Below, one piece after another: positions 35,182-43,287 of a stretch of 64,000 nucleotides of DNA. The position numbers and the translations under genes were made by a program. Position 1 is the first letter of the stretch. Each line of letters opens with the position of its first letter. The notes under the pieces are model-generated. The model worked only from the letters and a program-made list of their open reading frames with translations. It made no database searches and was not told the DNA's origin. Location of the stretch: the NCBI GenBank assembly GCA_036493735.1, contig DASXPH010000091.1, positions 82,074 through 146,073 of the forward strand. The letters run 5' to 3'. The DNA comes from AG2 sp036493735. GTDB lineage: Bacteria; Gemmatimonadota; Gemmatimonadetes; Gemmatimonadales; Gemmatimonadaceae.

Positions 35182-36585
35182 TTGACATTCTGCCGCACGA
35201 AAATCGTCTGCACGCTAGGGCCTTCCAGCTGTTCCCCCGACGCGCTGCGGAGCTTGATGGACGCGGGCCTGAGCGTCGCCCGCATCAACTTCTCGCATAG
35301 CACGCACGAGCAGCACGCGGCGACGATCGCGCTCGTCCGCGAGACAGCCAAAGAGCTTGGCCGGCCCGTGGCCATCCTCGGCGATCTGCAGGGGCCACGC
35401 ATACGCGTCGGCGACCTCCAGTCCCCGATCGAGCTGGCCGACGGATCGGATCTCGTCCTCGCGCCGGAGGATGTCGTCAGGCGCGACGAGATTCCCGTCA
35501 CGTACGAGAACCTCGCGAGTGACGTCCACGTCGGCGACCGCATTCTCATCAACGACGGCCTCATCGAGCTCGTCGTGCTCGATGTCGCGCCGCCACGCGT
35601 TGCCGCGCGCGTGCTGCATGGCGGTCGCCTGACGAGTCACAAGGGGATCAATCTGCCGGGTGTCGCCGTGTCCGCGCCGTCGATCACCGAGAAGGACCGC
35701 GAGGACGTCGCGTTCGCGGTGGAGCAGGGCATCGACTATCTCGCGCTGAGCTTCGTACGCCGCGCGCAGGATGTGGCGGAGCTCCGGGCGATGATCCCAC
35801 GCGATATCCTCGTCATTCCGAAGATCGAAAAGGATTCCGCCCTCGAGAACATCGAGAGTATCATCCGCGCATCCGACGGCATCATGGTCGCCCGCGGTGA
35901 CCTCGGGGTCGAGCTGCCCTTCGAGCAGGTGCCACTCGCCCAGAAGCGTATCATCTCGTTATGCAACCGCCTCGGCCGGCCGGTGATCACGGCGACGCAG
36001 ATGCTCGAATCGATGATCACGCATCCGCGGCCGACGCGCGCCGAGGCGAGCGATGTCGCCAACGCGATCATCGACGGCACCGACGCGGTGATGTTGTCAG
36101 CCGAGACGGCCGCTGGTCAGTATCCGCGACTCGCCGTCGAGGCGATGAATCGCATCATCGCGGAAGTTGAGCAACAGGCGAGTACGTTCCACCGGGAGCA
36201 GCATCGCACGGATGAATCGGCGATGTCGACCGAGTTCGCCATCGCCGCCGCGTGCAATGCCGCGTCGGGGATGCTGCGGGCGCCATGTTTGATCGTGTTC
36301 ACGAAGAGCGGCTTCAGCTCACGCGTCGTCGCCTCGCAGCGTCCCGACGTGCCGATCCTCGTTCTCACCGATCAGCCGCGCACCTATCGACAGCTCGCGT
36401 TGGTCTGGGGCGTCATGCCGGAGCTGGTGCCGCATTGCAGCACGTACGAGGAGATGGTGCGCATCGCGCTCGGTGTCGTGCGCCGCCGCGGCCTGGCTCG
36501 CACCGGCGATCGCGTGATCGTCACCGCCGGCGTGCCCTTCGACGTACCAGGCACGACGAACATGTTGAAGGTGGAGACGGTGTAA
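35182..36585 (+). CDS. pyk: pyruvate kinase
   Basis: 467 aa, converts phosphoenolpyruvate and ADP to pyruvate and ATP. The N-terminus reads TKIVCTLGPSS with ARINFSHST, as in the family; ILVIPKIEKDSALENIE holds the catalytic Lys, GDLGVELPFEQVP the metal-binding region, and SDVANAIIDGTDAVMLSAET the domain signature. The only initiator near the N-terminus is TTG 35182; the family usually starts a few residues before TKI, so the start is consistent. The C-terminal domain ends VTAGVPFDVPGTTNMLKVE. A microrepeat spacer separates it from the next gene. Confidence 0.95.
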   Translation: MTFCRTKIVCTLGPSSCSPDALRSLMDAGLSVARINFSHSTHEQHAATIALVRETAKELGRPVAILGDLQGPRIRVGDLQSPIELADGSDLVLAPEDVVRRDEIPVTYENLASDVHVGDRILINDGLIELVVLDVAPPRVAARVLHGGRLTSHKGINLPGVAVSAPSITEKDREDVAFAVEQGIDYLALSFVRRAQDVAELRAMIPRDILVIPKIEKDSALENIESIIRASDGIMVARGDLGVELPFEQVPLAQKRIISLCNRLGRPVITATQMLESMITHPRPTRAEASDVANAIIDGTDAVMLSAETAAGQYPRLAVEAMNRIIAEVEQQASTFHREQHRTDESAMSTEFAIAAACNAASGMLRAPCLIVFTKSGFSSRVVASQRPDVPILVLTDQPRTYRQLALVWGVMPELVPHCSTYEEMVRIALGVVRRRGLARTGDRVIVTAGVPFDVPGTTNMLKVETV

Positions 36586-36667
36586 ACGCGGGACGCGGAA
36601 TGAGGGGCGCGGGGCGTGGCAGATCGGCGCACCCCGCATCCCGCGACCCGCTTCCCGCGCCCCGACC
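36586..36667. repeat. inverted GCGGGACGCGG / CCGCGACCCGC spacer
   Basis: The left half is GCGGGACGCGG and GGGGCGCGGGGCGTGG; the right half is CCCCGCATCCCGCGACCCGC and TTCCCGCGCCCC. The halves are imperfect reverse complements with a short AGATCGGCG centre. Confidence 0.7.
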
Positions 36668-37444
36668 ATGCGTCTTCTCTTTCTCGGTACCGGCACCAGT
36701 TTCGGCGTCCCGATGCTCGGATGCGGATGCGAGGTGTGCCGGTCGCCGGATCCGCGCGACAAGCGCACGCGCGTCGGCGCCCTCATCGAGACCGATGATG
36801 GTACGAGAATACTCATCGACACGCCGCCGGAGCTGCGCCTGCAGTTGATCGCTGCCGGTGTCGATCGGATCGACGCCGTGCTCTTCACGCACGACCACGC
36901 CGACCACACCCACGGCATCGACGATCTACGCGCCTTCACGGTGCGTCGCGACGCGCCGCTGCCGATGTACGGTTCGGCGGAAACGCTCGACAGCCTGCGC
37001 CGCAAGTTCATGTACATCTTCGATGACCGGCGCCCGGTCGCCGGCACCTCGAAGCCCGAAGGTCGCGCGCACATCGTCGAGGCAGAAGTTCCTTTTCTCA
37101 TCGGCGACACCGAGATCCTGCCCGTCGCCATCCCACACGGTCCCATCACCGTGTTCGCATTTCGTATCGGTCCGCTGGCGTACATCACGGATGCGAAGAC
37201 TGTCCCGCCGTCGGCGATCGAGCGCTTCCGCGGCGCGAGCGTGCTCGTCATCAACGCGCTCTTCCGGACGGAGCATCCGACGCACTTGAGCATTCCTGAA
37301 TCATTGCGCGTCGCTGCCGCCATCGGCGCCGAGCGCACGTATCTCATTCATCTGACTCACGACAACTTTCACGCCGATCTCGAGGCCGAGCTCCCGAGAG
37401 GTGTGACGCCGGCGTTCGATGGGTTGACGGTGCGGGTGCCGTAA
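36668..37444 (+). CDS. MBL-fold metallo-hydrolase, PhnP-like
   Basis: 258 aa. The metal-binding signature HDHADH (residues 75-80) and the N-terminal LFLGTGTSFGVPMLGCGCEVC (a Cys-rich loop that in PhnP binds a structural zinc) are visible; further ligands are IPHGPITVFAFRIG, YITDAKTV and LIHLTHDN. PhnP enzymes are phosphodiesterases; related proteins act on cyclic phosphates or lipoate-linked substrates, so the precise reaction is open. No phosphonate genes are nearby; it sits between pyruvate kinase and glucose-6-phosphate isomerase. Its last nine codons form one arm of a 57-nt palindrome centred on the stop. Confidence 0.83.
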   Translation: MRLLFLGTGTSFGVPMLGCGCEVCRSPDPRDKRTRVGALIETDDGTRILIDTPPELRLQLIAAGVDRIDAVLFTHDHADHTHGIDDLRAFTVRRDAPLPMYGSAETLDSLRRKFMYIFDDRRPVAGTSKPEGRAHIVEAEVPFLIGDTEILPVAIPHGPITVFAFRIGPLAYITDAKTVPPSAIERFRGASVLVINALFRTEHPTHLSIPESLRVAAAIGAERTYLIHLTHDNFHADLEAELPRGVTPAFDGLTVRVP

Positions 37445-37471
37445 CGGCACCCGCACCGTCAACCCATCGAA
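37415..37471. repeat. perfect 28-bp palindrome centred on the stop codon
   Basis: Bases 37415-37442 and 37444-37471 are exact reverse complements around A37443, the middle base of the TAA stop. Beyond one mismatch a further five pairs match. The downstream arm is an inverted copy of the last codons (FDGLTVRVP) of the hydrolase gene. With essentially no loop it can be a cruciform in DNA or a very stable RNA hairpin, but no T-tract follows. Confidence 0.9.
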
Positions 37472-37567
37472 TGCCGGGTCAGTCCCTCGCTTGCGCTCGG
37501 GACAAGTCTTATTTGGAGTCGCGCGCGCTGTTCGCGCGCGCTCCCGCTCCCCTCGCCTGTCTAGCGG

Positions 37568-37648
37568 ATTTTTCGGCTCGCCTTTCTCGGCTCGCTTCTT
37601 TCGGTTCGCAGTTTTCGGCTCGCAGTTTTCGGCTCGCTCTTCTGGCTT
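37568..37648. repeat. tandem TTTTCGGCTCGC units upstream of pgi
   Basis: About six imperfect 12-14-nt units, for example TTTTCGGCTCGCC, TTTCGGTTCGCAG, TTTTCGGCTCGCAG, TTTTCGGCTCGCTC. The region occupies most of the 219-nt gap between the hydrolase palindrome and pgi; the rest (37472-37560) shows only a GCGCGCGCTGTTCGCGCGCGC hairpin near 37520. Confidence 0.7.
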
Positions 37649-37663
37649 AATCCGCACCCGAGT

Positions 37664-39049
37664 ATGACTCTCAAACTGGACTACACCAACTTCATGGCCG
37701 ACGTCGTCTCCGGCGGCATCTCGTCCACCGATTGGCGCGACGCCGCGGCGACCTTTGCGCGCGCGCACGCGGGATTCACGCGTCGTCGCGAGGCGAACGA
37801 GCTTGGATTTCTGGACCTGCCTGGAAACACCACGCTCCACAGACAGTCGGCTGATTTTGCCACCAGAGTACGCGGTCAGTTCGATGACATCGTCGTCCTC
37901 GGGATTGGCGGCTCGGCGCTCGGGCCGATCGCGCTCCGAACCGCGCTGCTCAAGCCACAGTGGAACGCTCTCTCGAAGGACGAGCGCGGTGGCTTGCCGC
38001 GGCTTCAGGTACTCGACAACGTCGATCCGCGCACGATCGCCGCTCTTATAGACCGGCTCGATCTGTCCCGCGCGCTCTTCGTCGTCATCTCGAAGTCCGG
38101 CGGCACGGCCGAGACCATGGCCCAGTACCTGGTCATCCGCGGGCGATTGCAGAGCAGCGTCAAGGACGTCACGCGACACTTCGTGTTCGTCACCGATCCG
38201 GAGAAGGGCGCGCTGCGTACGATTGCTCGGGCCGAGAGCATTCCCGCGCTCGACATTCCCCCCAACGTCGGCGGGCGCTACAGCGTGCTGACACCCGTCG
38301 GTATGCTGCCCGCGGCGCTCACGGGGATGGACACGAGCGCCCTCCTCGCGGGTTCCGCGGACATCGCGCGGCGTTGCGAGTCGGAGATGCTGGCGCAAAA
38401 TCCGGCTGGTACTTTCGCGACGCTGCAGTTCCTCGCCGACACCAAGCTCGGGCGGCACATCCACGTGCTCATGCCGTACTCGGATCCACTGCGCGACATC
38501 GCCGATTGGTTCGTGCAGCTCTGGGCGGAAAGCCTCGGCAAGCACAAGACGCCGAACGACGCCGGCATCGGCCCGACCCCGCTGGCGGCGCTCGGCGCGA
38601 CCGATCAGCACAGCAAGGTGCAGCTCTTCATGGAGGGTCCGCCCGACAAGACCGTCAGCTTCATTGCGGTCGATGACGAGGCGGTTCAGCTCGAGATCCC
38701 GAAGCTGCACTCCGACGTGAAGGAGTTGGGCTACCTCGGCGGCCATCGGCTGGGTGAGCTGCTCGACATCGAGCGGCGTGCGACCGCAGGCGCACTTGCC
38801 CGACGTGGCCGGCCAAACCTCACGATCCACGTCGACAAGCCGGACGCGAGGCAACTCGGCAGCCTGTTCATGTTCCTCGAGATCGCGACGATCTACGCCG
38901 GAGAGCTATACGGCATCAATCCCCTCGACCAGCCAGGCGTGGAGCTGGGGAAGCAGTTCACGTACGCCATGCTCGGTCGGCCGGACGCGGAGCAGGCCCG
39001 ACGGGAATGGAACATGCTTCCAAAGCCCGATACACGATTCACGATTTGA
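37664..39049 (+). CDS. pgi: glucose-6-phosphate isomerase
   Basis: 461 aa, interconverts glucose 6-phosphate and fructose 6-phosphate. The sugar-isomerase motifs are clear: VVLGIGGSALGPIALRTAL, VISKSGGTAETMAQY for phosphate binding, NVGGRYSVLTPVGMLPAAL, and a catalytic His/Lys region in the C-terminal half (DQHSKVQLFMEG, GVELGKQF). Length matches the shorter bacterial/archaeal-like PGI group rather than the 550-aa enterobacterial form. The ATG lies just after the tandem repeat spacer. It works with the flanking aldolase, transaldolase and pyruvate kinase in central carbon flow. Confidence 0.94.
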   Translation: MTLKLDYTNFMADVVSGGISSTDWRDAAATFARAHAGFTRRREANELGFLDLPGNTTLHRQSADFATRVRGQFDDIVVLGIGGSALGPIALRTALLKPQWNALSKDERGGLPRLQVLDNVDPRTIAALIDRLDLSRALFVVISKSGGTAETMAQYLVIRGRLQSSVKDVTRHFVFVTDPEKGALRTIARAESIPALDIPPNVGGRYSVLTPVGMLPAALTGMDTSALLAGSADIARRCESEMLAQNPAGTFATLQFLADTKLGRHIHVLMPYSDPLRDIADWFVQLWAESLGKHKTPNDAGIGPTPLAALGATDQHSKVQLFMEGPPDKTVSFIAVDDEAVQLEIPKLHSDVKELGYLGGHRLGELLDIERRATAGALARRGRPNLTIHVDKPDARQLGSLFMFLEIATIYAGELYGINPLDQPGVELGKQFTYAMLGRPDAEQARREWNMLPKPDTRFTI

Positions 39050-39140
39050 CGCCGCACTGTCGAGGCCTTGCCCCCCCTGGAAGGCACCGACAGCTTCCGA
39101 TTTTCCAATCCTTCTTCGCTAGCCCCCAACCTCTCGTCTC

Positions 39141-40535
39141 GTGTCCCATTCTTACTTCGGCGCGGCTGTCACGGTGCATGACGGTCAGGTCACCGTCAGC
39201 CGCGAAGCTGCCCTTGCCACACCCGCGATGGATGCACTTGCCCGCGCCGCCGTTTTCGGCGACGCCGACGAGCGACATCACGCCCGCTGGTTGATCTGGG
39301 AGCTCGGGCAGGCTGTCGGCGTTCGGCCCGCATCCATCCATGATCTCTACATGGCGCGTGGCCGCGGTGAAGTTCATGGATTTACCGTTCCGGCCATCAA
39401 CGTGCGCGGTATGGCCTACGACACCGCGCGCTCCATCTTCCGCACCGCCAATCGCATGAAAGCGGGCGCTTTCATCCTCGAAATCGCCCGATCCGAGATC
39501 GCTTACACGGACCAGCGGCCGAGCGAATACGTCGCCGTCATGCTCGCAGCCGCCCTTCGCGAGGGATTCCGCGGACCCGTGTTCATTCAAGGCGATCACT
39601 TCCAGGTGAACGCCAAGAAGTTCGCGGCCGATCGCCGCACGGAAGTGGACGCGGTGAAAGCGTTGGCGAGGGAGGCGATTCACGCCGGCTTCTACAACAT
39701 CGACATCGATACGTCCACGCTCGTCGACATCTCCAAGGCGACGCTGGACGAGCAGCAAAAGCTCAACTACGAGGTCGGCGCTGACATTCTCGACACGGTT
39801 CGCGAGCTCGAGCCGGAGGGCGTCACCATCTCCGTCGGCGGCGAGATCGGCGAGGTCGGCACGAACAACAGCACGGTTGAAGAGCTGCGTGCGTACATGG
39901 ACGGGTTGAATCGGACGCTGCCCCGCGGCGTCGAAGGCGTGTCGAAGATCTCGGTGCAGTCGGGTACGTCGCACGGCGGCGTCGTGCTTGCCGACGGCTC
40001 CATCGCTGACGTCAAACTGGACCTCGACACGTTGGAGCGACTCTCGAAAGTCGCGCGCGAGGAATATGGGTTGGCGGGCGCCGTCCAGCATGGCGCGTCG
40101 ACGCTTCCGGATTCAGCATTTCATAATTTTCCAAAACGTGAGACGGCGGAGATCCATCTCGCGACGAACTTCCAGAACATGCTTTTCGACAACCTGCCGC
40201 TGTCGCTGCGAGAGGAGATCTATGCGTGGCTCCGCGACAATGCGAAGGAGGAGCGGAAGCCGTCGGACTCCGACGAGCAGTTCTTCTACAAGACGCGAAA
40301 GAAGGCACTGGGGCCCTTCAAGCGGCGTTTCTGGGATCTACCCGACGAGCACAAGGCGCGGCTCGCTGCCGCGTACGACGAGAAGTTCGGCTTTCTCTTC
40401 GAGCAGCTCGCGGTCGGAGGGACGAGCGCCGCGGTCGCCAAGTACGTGCATCCGCCGGAGCAGCATCGTCCCGAGCCGAGCGAAGAGACGGTCGGTGTCG
40501 CCGCGGCGCCTGACGACGCCGAAGCGGGCGAATAG
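39141..40535 (+). CDS. fba: class II fructose-bisphosphate aldolase family protein
   Basis: 464 aa from GTG 39141. A barrel with the class II zinc-site pattern: FIQGDHFQVN (His153), DIDTSTLVDISK, SVGGEIGEVG, then QSGTSHGGVV and AVQHGAST, the latter two giving further His ligands. About 100 residues after the barrel (LREEIYAWLRDNAKE to the acidic tail) are longer than in the classical 350-aa enzymes and match an extended aldolase/tagatose-bisphosphate-like group. The context with pgi, pyk and tal argues for the glycolytic reaction; the exact sugar bisphosphate is not proven. The following sensor-kinase-like gene starts 8 nt downstream. Confidence 0.85.
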   Translation: MSHSYFGAAVTVHDGQVTVSREAALATPAMDALARAAVFGDADERHHARWLIWELGQAVGVRPASIHDLYMARGRGEVHGFTVPAINVRGMAYDTARSIFRTANRMKAGAFILEIARSEIAYTDQRPSEYVAVMLAAALREGFRGPVFIQGDHFQVNAKKFAADRRTEVDAVKALAREAIHAGFYNIDIDTSTLVDISKATLDEQQKLNYEVGADILDTVRELEPEGVTISVGGEIGEVGTNNSTVEELRAYMDGLNRTLPRGVEGVSKISVQSGTSHGGVVLADGSIADVKLDLDTLERLSKVAREEYGLAGAVQHGASTLPDSAFHNFPKRETAEIHLATNFQNMLFDNLPLSLREEIYAWLRDNAKEERKPSDSDEQFFYKTRKKALGPFKRRFWDLPDEHKARLAAAYDEKFGFLFEQLAVGGTSAAVAKYVHPPEQHRPEPSEETVGVAAAPDDAEAGE

Positions 40536-40543
40536 CCGGCCTC

Positions 40544-41224
40544 ATGGAGGAGCAGCTAGTGGCGAGCGCCGAACCAGCTAACGAGCCAACCACTCGTTCC
40601 GTGGACGAGTTGTGGCTCGACGTGCTCCAGCAGGTGAGCGCGCGGACAGCGCACGAGCTCAAAGGCGCGCTGAACGGCGTCGCCGTGAATCTCGAGGTCG
40701 TGCGATCGCGTTCGGTGAGAGCTGATGCCGCGGCCGCGGCCGTCGCTCCCTTTGCTGCCTCCGCAGCGGATCAATTGGACGCGGTGGTCGGTATGACGGA
40801 GGCGCTGCTCAGGCTCGCGCGTCCGCCGCGCGAGAGCGTGGATATCATCGAGACGCTCGACTCGCTCGCGTCGCTGGTGGCTCCGTCGGCGCGCGCGGAG
40901 GGCGGCTCACTCCGGATCGAGACGCAGCGGGAGATCGGCAACGGCGCGGTGCAGGCGCGCGGCAATGTCGTTCGGCTCGTGATCGGGGCAACGATCCTGG
41001 CTGCGCTCTCACGAAAGGGAGACATTCGCTGCAGAGTGGACGTGGGCGAAGCGACCGTCGTTGGGATCGCGTGCGTGGATGCCGAAGGGCCGCTCGAGCT
41101 TCCGAGCGATGTGATGGCTGCCGCGGCGGCAGCGGGCATCCGAGTGCAGACTGAAGGTCAGAGTATTTCATTGGCGTTCCCGCGCGCGGGCGCGTCGCGG
41201 CAACGCACACCCGAGAGAGCATGA
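40544..41224 (+). CDS. reduced histidine-kinase-like protein (HisKA-like, degenerate ATPase part)
   Basis: 226 aa, no membrane segment and no sensor domain. The N-terminal half has a dimerisation/H-box-like helix with TAHELKGALNGVAVNLEVV (His37 in HELK, as in HisKA kinases), followed by a second long helix DQLDAVVGMTEALLRLARP. The C-terminal half (about 95-215) has the size of a HATPase_c domain, but I cannot find clear N, G1 (DxGxG) or G2 boxes. It may be a phosphotransfer or adaptor protein rather than an active kinase. It overlaps the NtrC-type regulator by ATGA, implying a pair. Confidence 0.6.
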   Translation: MEEQLVASAEPANEPTTRSVDELWLDVLQQVSARTAHELKGALNGVAVNLEVVRSRSVRADAAAAAVAPFAASAADQLDAVVGMTEALLRLARPPRESVDIIETLDSLASLVAPSARAEGGSLRIETQREIGNGAVQARGNVVRLVIGATILAALSRKGDIRCRVDVGEATVVGIACVDAEGPLELPSDVMAAAAAAGIRVQTEGQSISLAFPRAGASRQRTPERA

Positions 41225-42708
41225 AGCACGCAAACGCAAAGATTCTCATCGCCGACGACGAGAAGGCGATCACGGCGGGACTTGGCGCCATTCTCGCCGA
41301 CGAGGGCTATGGCATCGAGATCGCCGAAGACGGACAGAAAGCGCTCGACCGTCTCGCGAGCGAAAAGTTCGGTGTCGTTCTCGCTGACTTGAAGATGCCA
41401 AAGCTCGATGGCATCGCGCTCCTCAAGTCGATTCGCGAGCGAAAGATCCCCACGGAGTTCATCATGATCACCGGCCAGGGCTCGACCGAACTGGCCATCG
41501 AGGCGATCAAGCAGGGCGCGGTCGACTACATTGAGAAACCACTAAACACCGAGCGCCTCAACAAGCTCAAGGCGCAGATTCCGAAGCTCCTCGACCAGTT
41601 CGCGCTGCAGGAGAAGAATCGCGAGCTGACGGCGAAGCTCGAGGGACTCACGCATTACGGTGAGCTCACGGGGCAGTCGGAATCGATGCGTGCCGTGTAC
41701 CAGGTCATCGACGCGGTCGCGCCATCGAACGCCAGTGTGCTGATCCTTGGCGAATCAGGAACGGGAAAAGAGCTCGTCGCGCGGGCGATGCATACGAAGA
41801 GCGAGCGGTCCAAGGGGCCGTTCTTTGCCCTCAACTGCGCGGCGCTGCCGAAGGAGATTCTCGAGAACGAGCTGTTCGGCCACGAGAAGGGTGCATTCAC
41901 GGGGTCGACGAACGAGAAGCCTGGTGCGTTCGAGATGTCCAGCGGCGGCACGCTCTTCCTGGACGAGGTTGCCGAGATGGCGCCCGACATCCAGGTAAAG
42001 CTGCTGCGCGCGCTCGAGACGCGCATGGTGCGGCGCCTCGGTGGTAAGCGGGAGATTCCCGTCGACATCCGGGTCGTGGCCGCGACGAACAAGGACCTCC
42101 AGAAGGCACTCGCCGAGGGCGAGCTGCGTGAGGACCTCTACTATCGCCTCGCCGTCGTCGAGATCTACCTACCGCCGCTGCGCGAACGAGCCGACGACAT
42201 TCAGCTTCTCGCGAAGGAGTTCCTGTCTCGTTATTCGTCGGAGAACGGTAAGGCCAGTATTACGGGCTTCTCCGATGAGGCATGGAGTTGGATTCTCTCC
42301 TTCCAGTGGCCGGGCAACGTGCGCGAGTTGAAGAATGCCGTGCAGCGCGGTGTGATCATGGCGCGTGGCGACAAGCTTGGCCTGAGTGACATGGTGCAGC
42401 GTCATCTTCGGTCTGCACCAGAACCAACGGCGATCACGATGCCGGTCGGCGAGACGACGGTTGCCGACGCTCGGCGACAGCTGATTCTGAAGACCTTCGC
42501 CGCGGCCGGTGGCGATCTCTCGCGCACCGCGAAGATGGTCAGCGTCTCCGTGGACGAGGTGCGAGGCGAGTTGATGGCGCTGTTGGAGGGGCCGGTCCCG
42601 AGCAACGGCAGCCTGTCGATGGAAGCCGAAGCACGAATCGCCCGAAAGCCGGACAACATCGCCGCCGCACGCGGCGCGGCGAAAGGCAAACCAACGAAGA
42701 AGAAGTGA
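41221..42708 (+). CDS. NtrC-family sigma-54-dependent response regulator
   Basis: 495 aa. Receiver domain 1-120 with the acidic pocket ADDE, phospho-acceptor Asp56 in VVLADLKMP and Lys106 region in YIEKPL. AAA+ domain 145-385 with Walker A GESGTGKE (177-184), the sigma-54 contact loop as GAFTGS (224-229; family consensus GAFTGA), Walker B GGTLFLDEV and the R-finger region RLGGKREIPVDIRVVAATN. The C-terminal HTH (TFAAAGGDLSRTAKMVSVSV) has the Fis-like layout, and is followed by a basic tail ending KGKPTKKK. It would activate sigma-54 promoters after phosphorylation, presumably in response to the overlapping upstream protein. Confidence 0.9.
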   Translation: MKHANAKILIADDEKAITAGLGAILADEGYGIEIAEDGQKALDRLASEKFGVVLADLKMPKLDGIALLKSIRERKIPTEFIMITGQGSTELAIEAIKQGAVDYIEKPLNTERLNKLKAQIPKLLDQFALQEKNRELTAKLEGLTHYGELTGQSESMRAVYQVIDAVAPSNASVLILGESGTGKELVARAMHTKSERSKGPFFALNCAALPKEILENELFGHEKGAFTGSTNEKPGAFEMSSGGTLFLDEVAEMAPDIQVKLLRALETRMVRRLGGKREIPVDIRVVAATNKDLQKALAEGELREDLYYRLAVVEIYLPPLRERADDIQLLAKEFLSRYSSENGKASITGFSDEAWSWILSFQWPGNVRELKNAVQRGVIMARGDKLGLSDMVQRHLRSAPEPTAITMPVGETTVADARRQLILKTFAAAGGDLSRTAKMVSVSVDEVRGELMALLEGPVPSNGSLSMEAEARIARKPDNIAAARGAAKGKPTKKK

Positions 42709-42727
42709 TTGTCTGAGCACTATGGTC

Positions 42728-42786
42728 GTTAGGCGTCAGGGGCGCAGTCCCTAGCCCCTAGCCCCTAAACCCTAGCCCCTAATTTC
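42728..42786. repeat. CGTTAGGC motif plus CCCTAGCCCCTA microrepeat spacer
   Basis: One CGTTAGGC at 42727-42734, then about five units of the type GTCCCTAGCCCCTAG ending at CCCTAATTT directly before the YtxH ATG. No Shine-Dalgarno is evident in front of that ATG. Confidence 0.7.
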
Positions 42787-43287
42787 ATGTCGCGGCATTA
42801 CGACTTCGATGACGATGAACCGTACGTTGTCATCGAGAAGCAGTCCGGAACGCTCAGCTCGTTCTTCGTCGGGGTGGCCCTCGGCGCGGGCCTGGCCCTG
42901 TTGTTCGCGCCACAGAGCGGTCACGACACACGGCGCGGGCTGCAGCGTCGGGCCCGCCGTGCGCGACGGACGGCGCGTCGCATGGCGAACGACGTCACCG
43001 ACACGGTAGTCGACACCTTCCAGGATGCGCGGCGTCGCGTCGAGGAGCGAATCGACACCGCTCGCCAGGCCATCGAGGTGAAGAAGGAGCAGGTGCACCG
43101 CGCAATGGAAGCAGGTCGGGCCGCCGCGCAGCAGGCGCGTGAGGAGCTCGAGCGACGCATCGCCGAGACGAAGGCGGCGTACCAGACGGGCGCGGAGAGC
43201 GGGGTATCGGCGAGTCCCGCGCCGCAGCGGCGCGCGCCGAGCGCGGCGATGGCCTCCCGGGCGGACGAGGAGACCGAGGAGACGTGA
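42787..43287 (+). CDS. YtxH-domain membrane protein
   Basis: 166 aa. After a short acidic N-terminus comes one glycine-rich membrane segment (TLSSFFVGVALGAGLALLFAPQSG), the YtxH hallmark, then an arginine-rich stretch (RRGLQRRARRARRTARR) and a long amphipathic helix with heptad-like spacing (VVDTFQDARRRVEERIDTAR to RRIAETKAAYQ) likely to form a coiled coil. The basic patch should lie on the cytoplasmic side. Family members are linked to general stress in Firmicutes. The stop overlaps the GTG of the BrkB gene, so they are coupled. Confidence 0.82.
   Translation: MSRHYDFDDDEPYVVIEKQSGTLSSFFVGVALGAGLALLFAPQSGHDTRRGLQRRARRARRTARRMANDVTDTVVDTFQDARRRVEERIDTARQAIEVKKEQVHRAMEAGRAAAQQAREELERRIAETKAAYQTGAESGVSASPAPQRRAPSAAMASRADEETEET

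Noticed and set aside
37301..38854. Long antisense reading frame of 517 aa opposite pgi
   Set aside because: It overlaps the clearly conserved pgi along its length, and its apparent similarity to the end of the PhnP-like protein comes only from the palindrome at 37415-37471.
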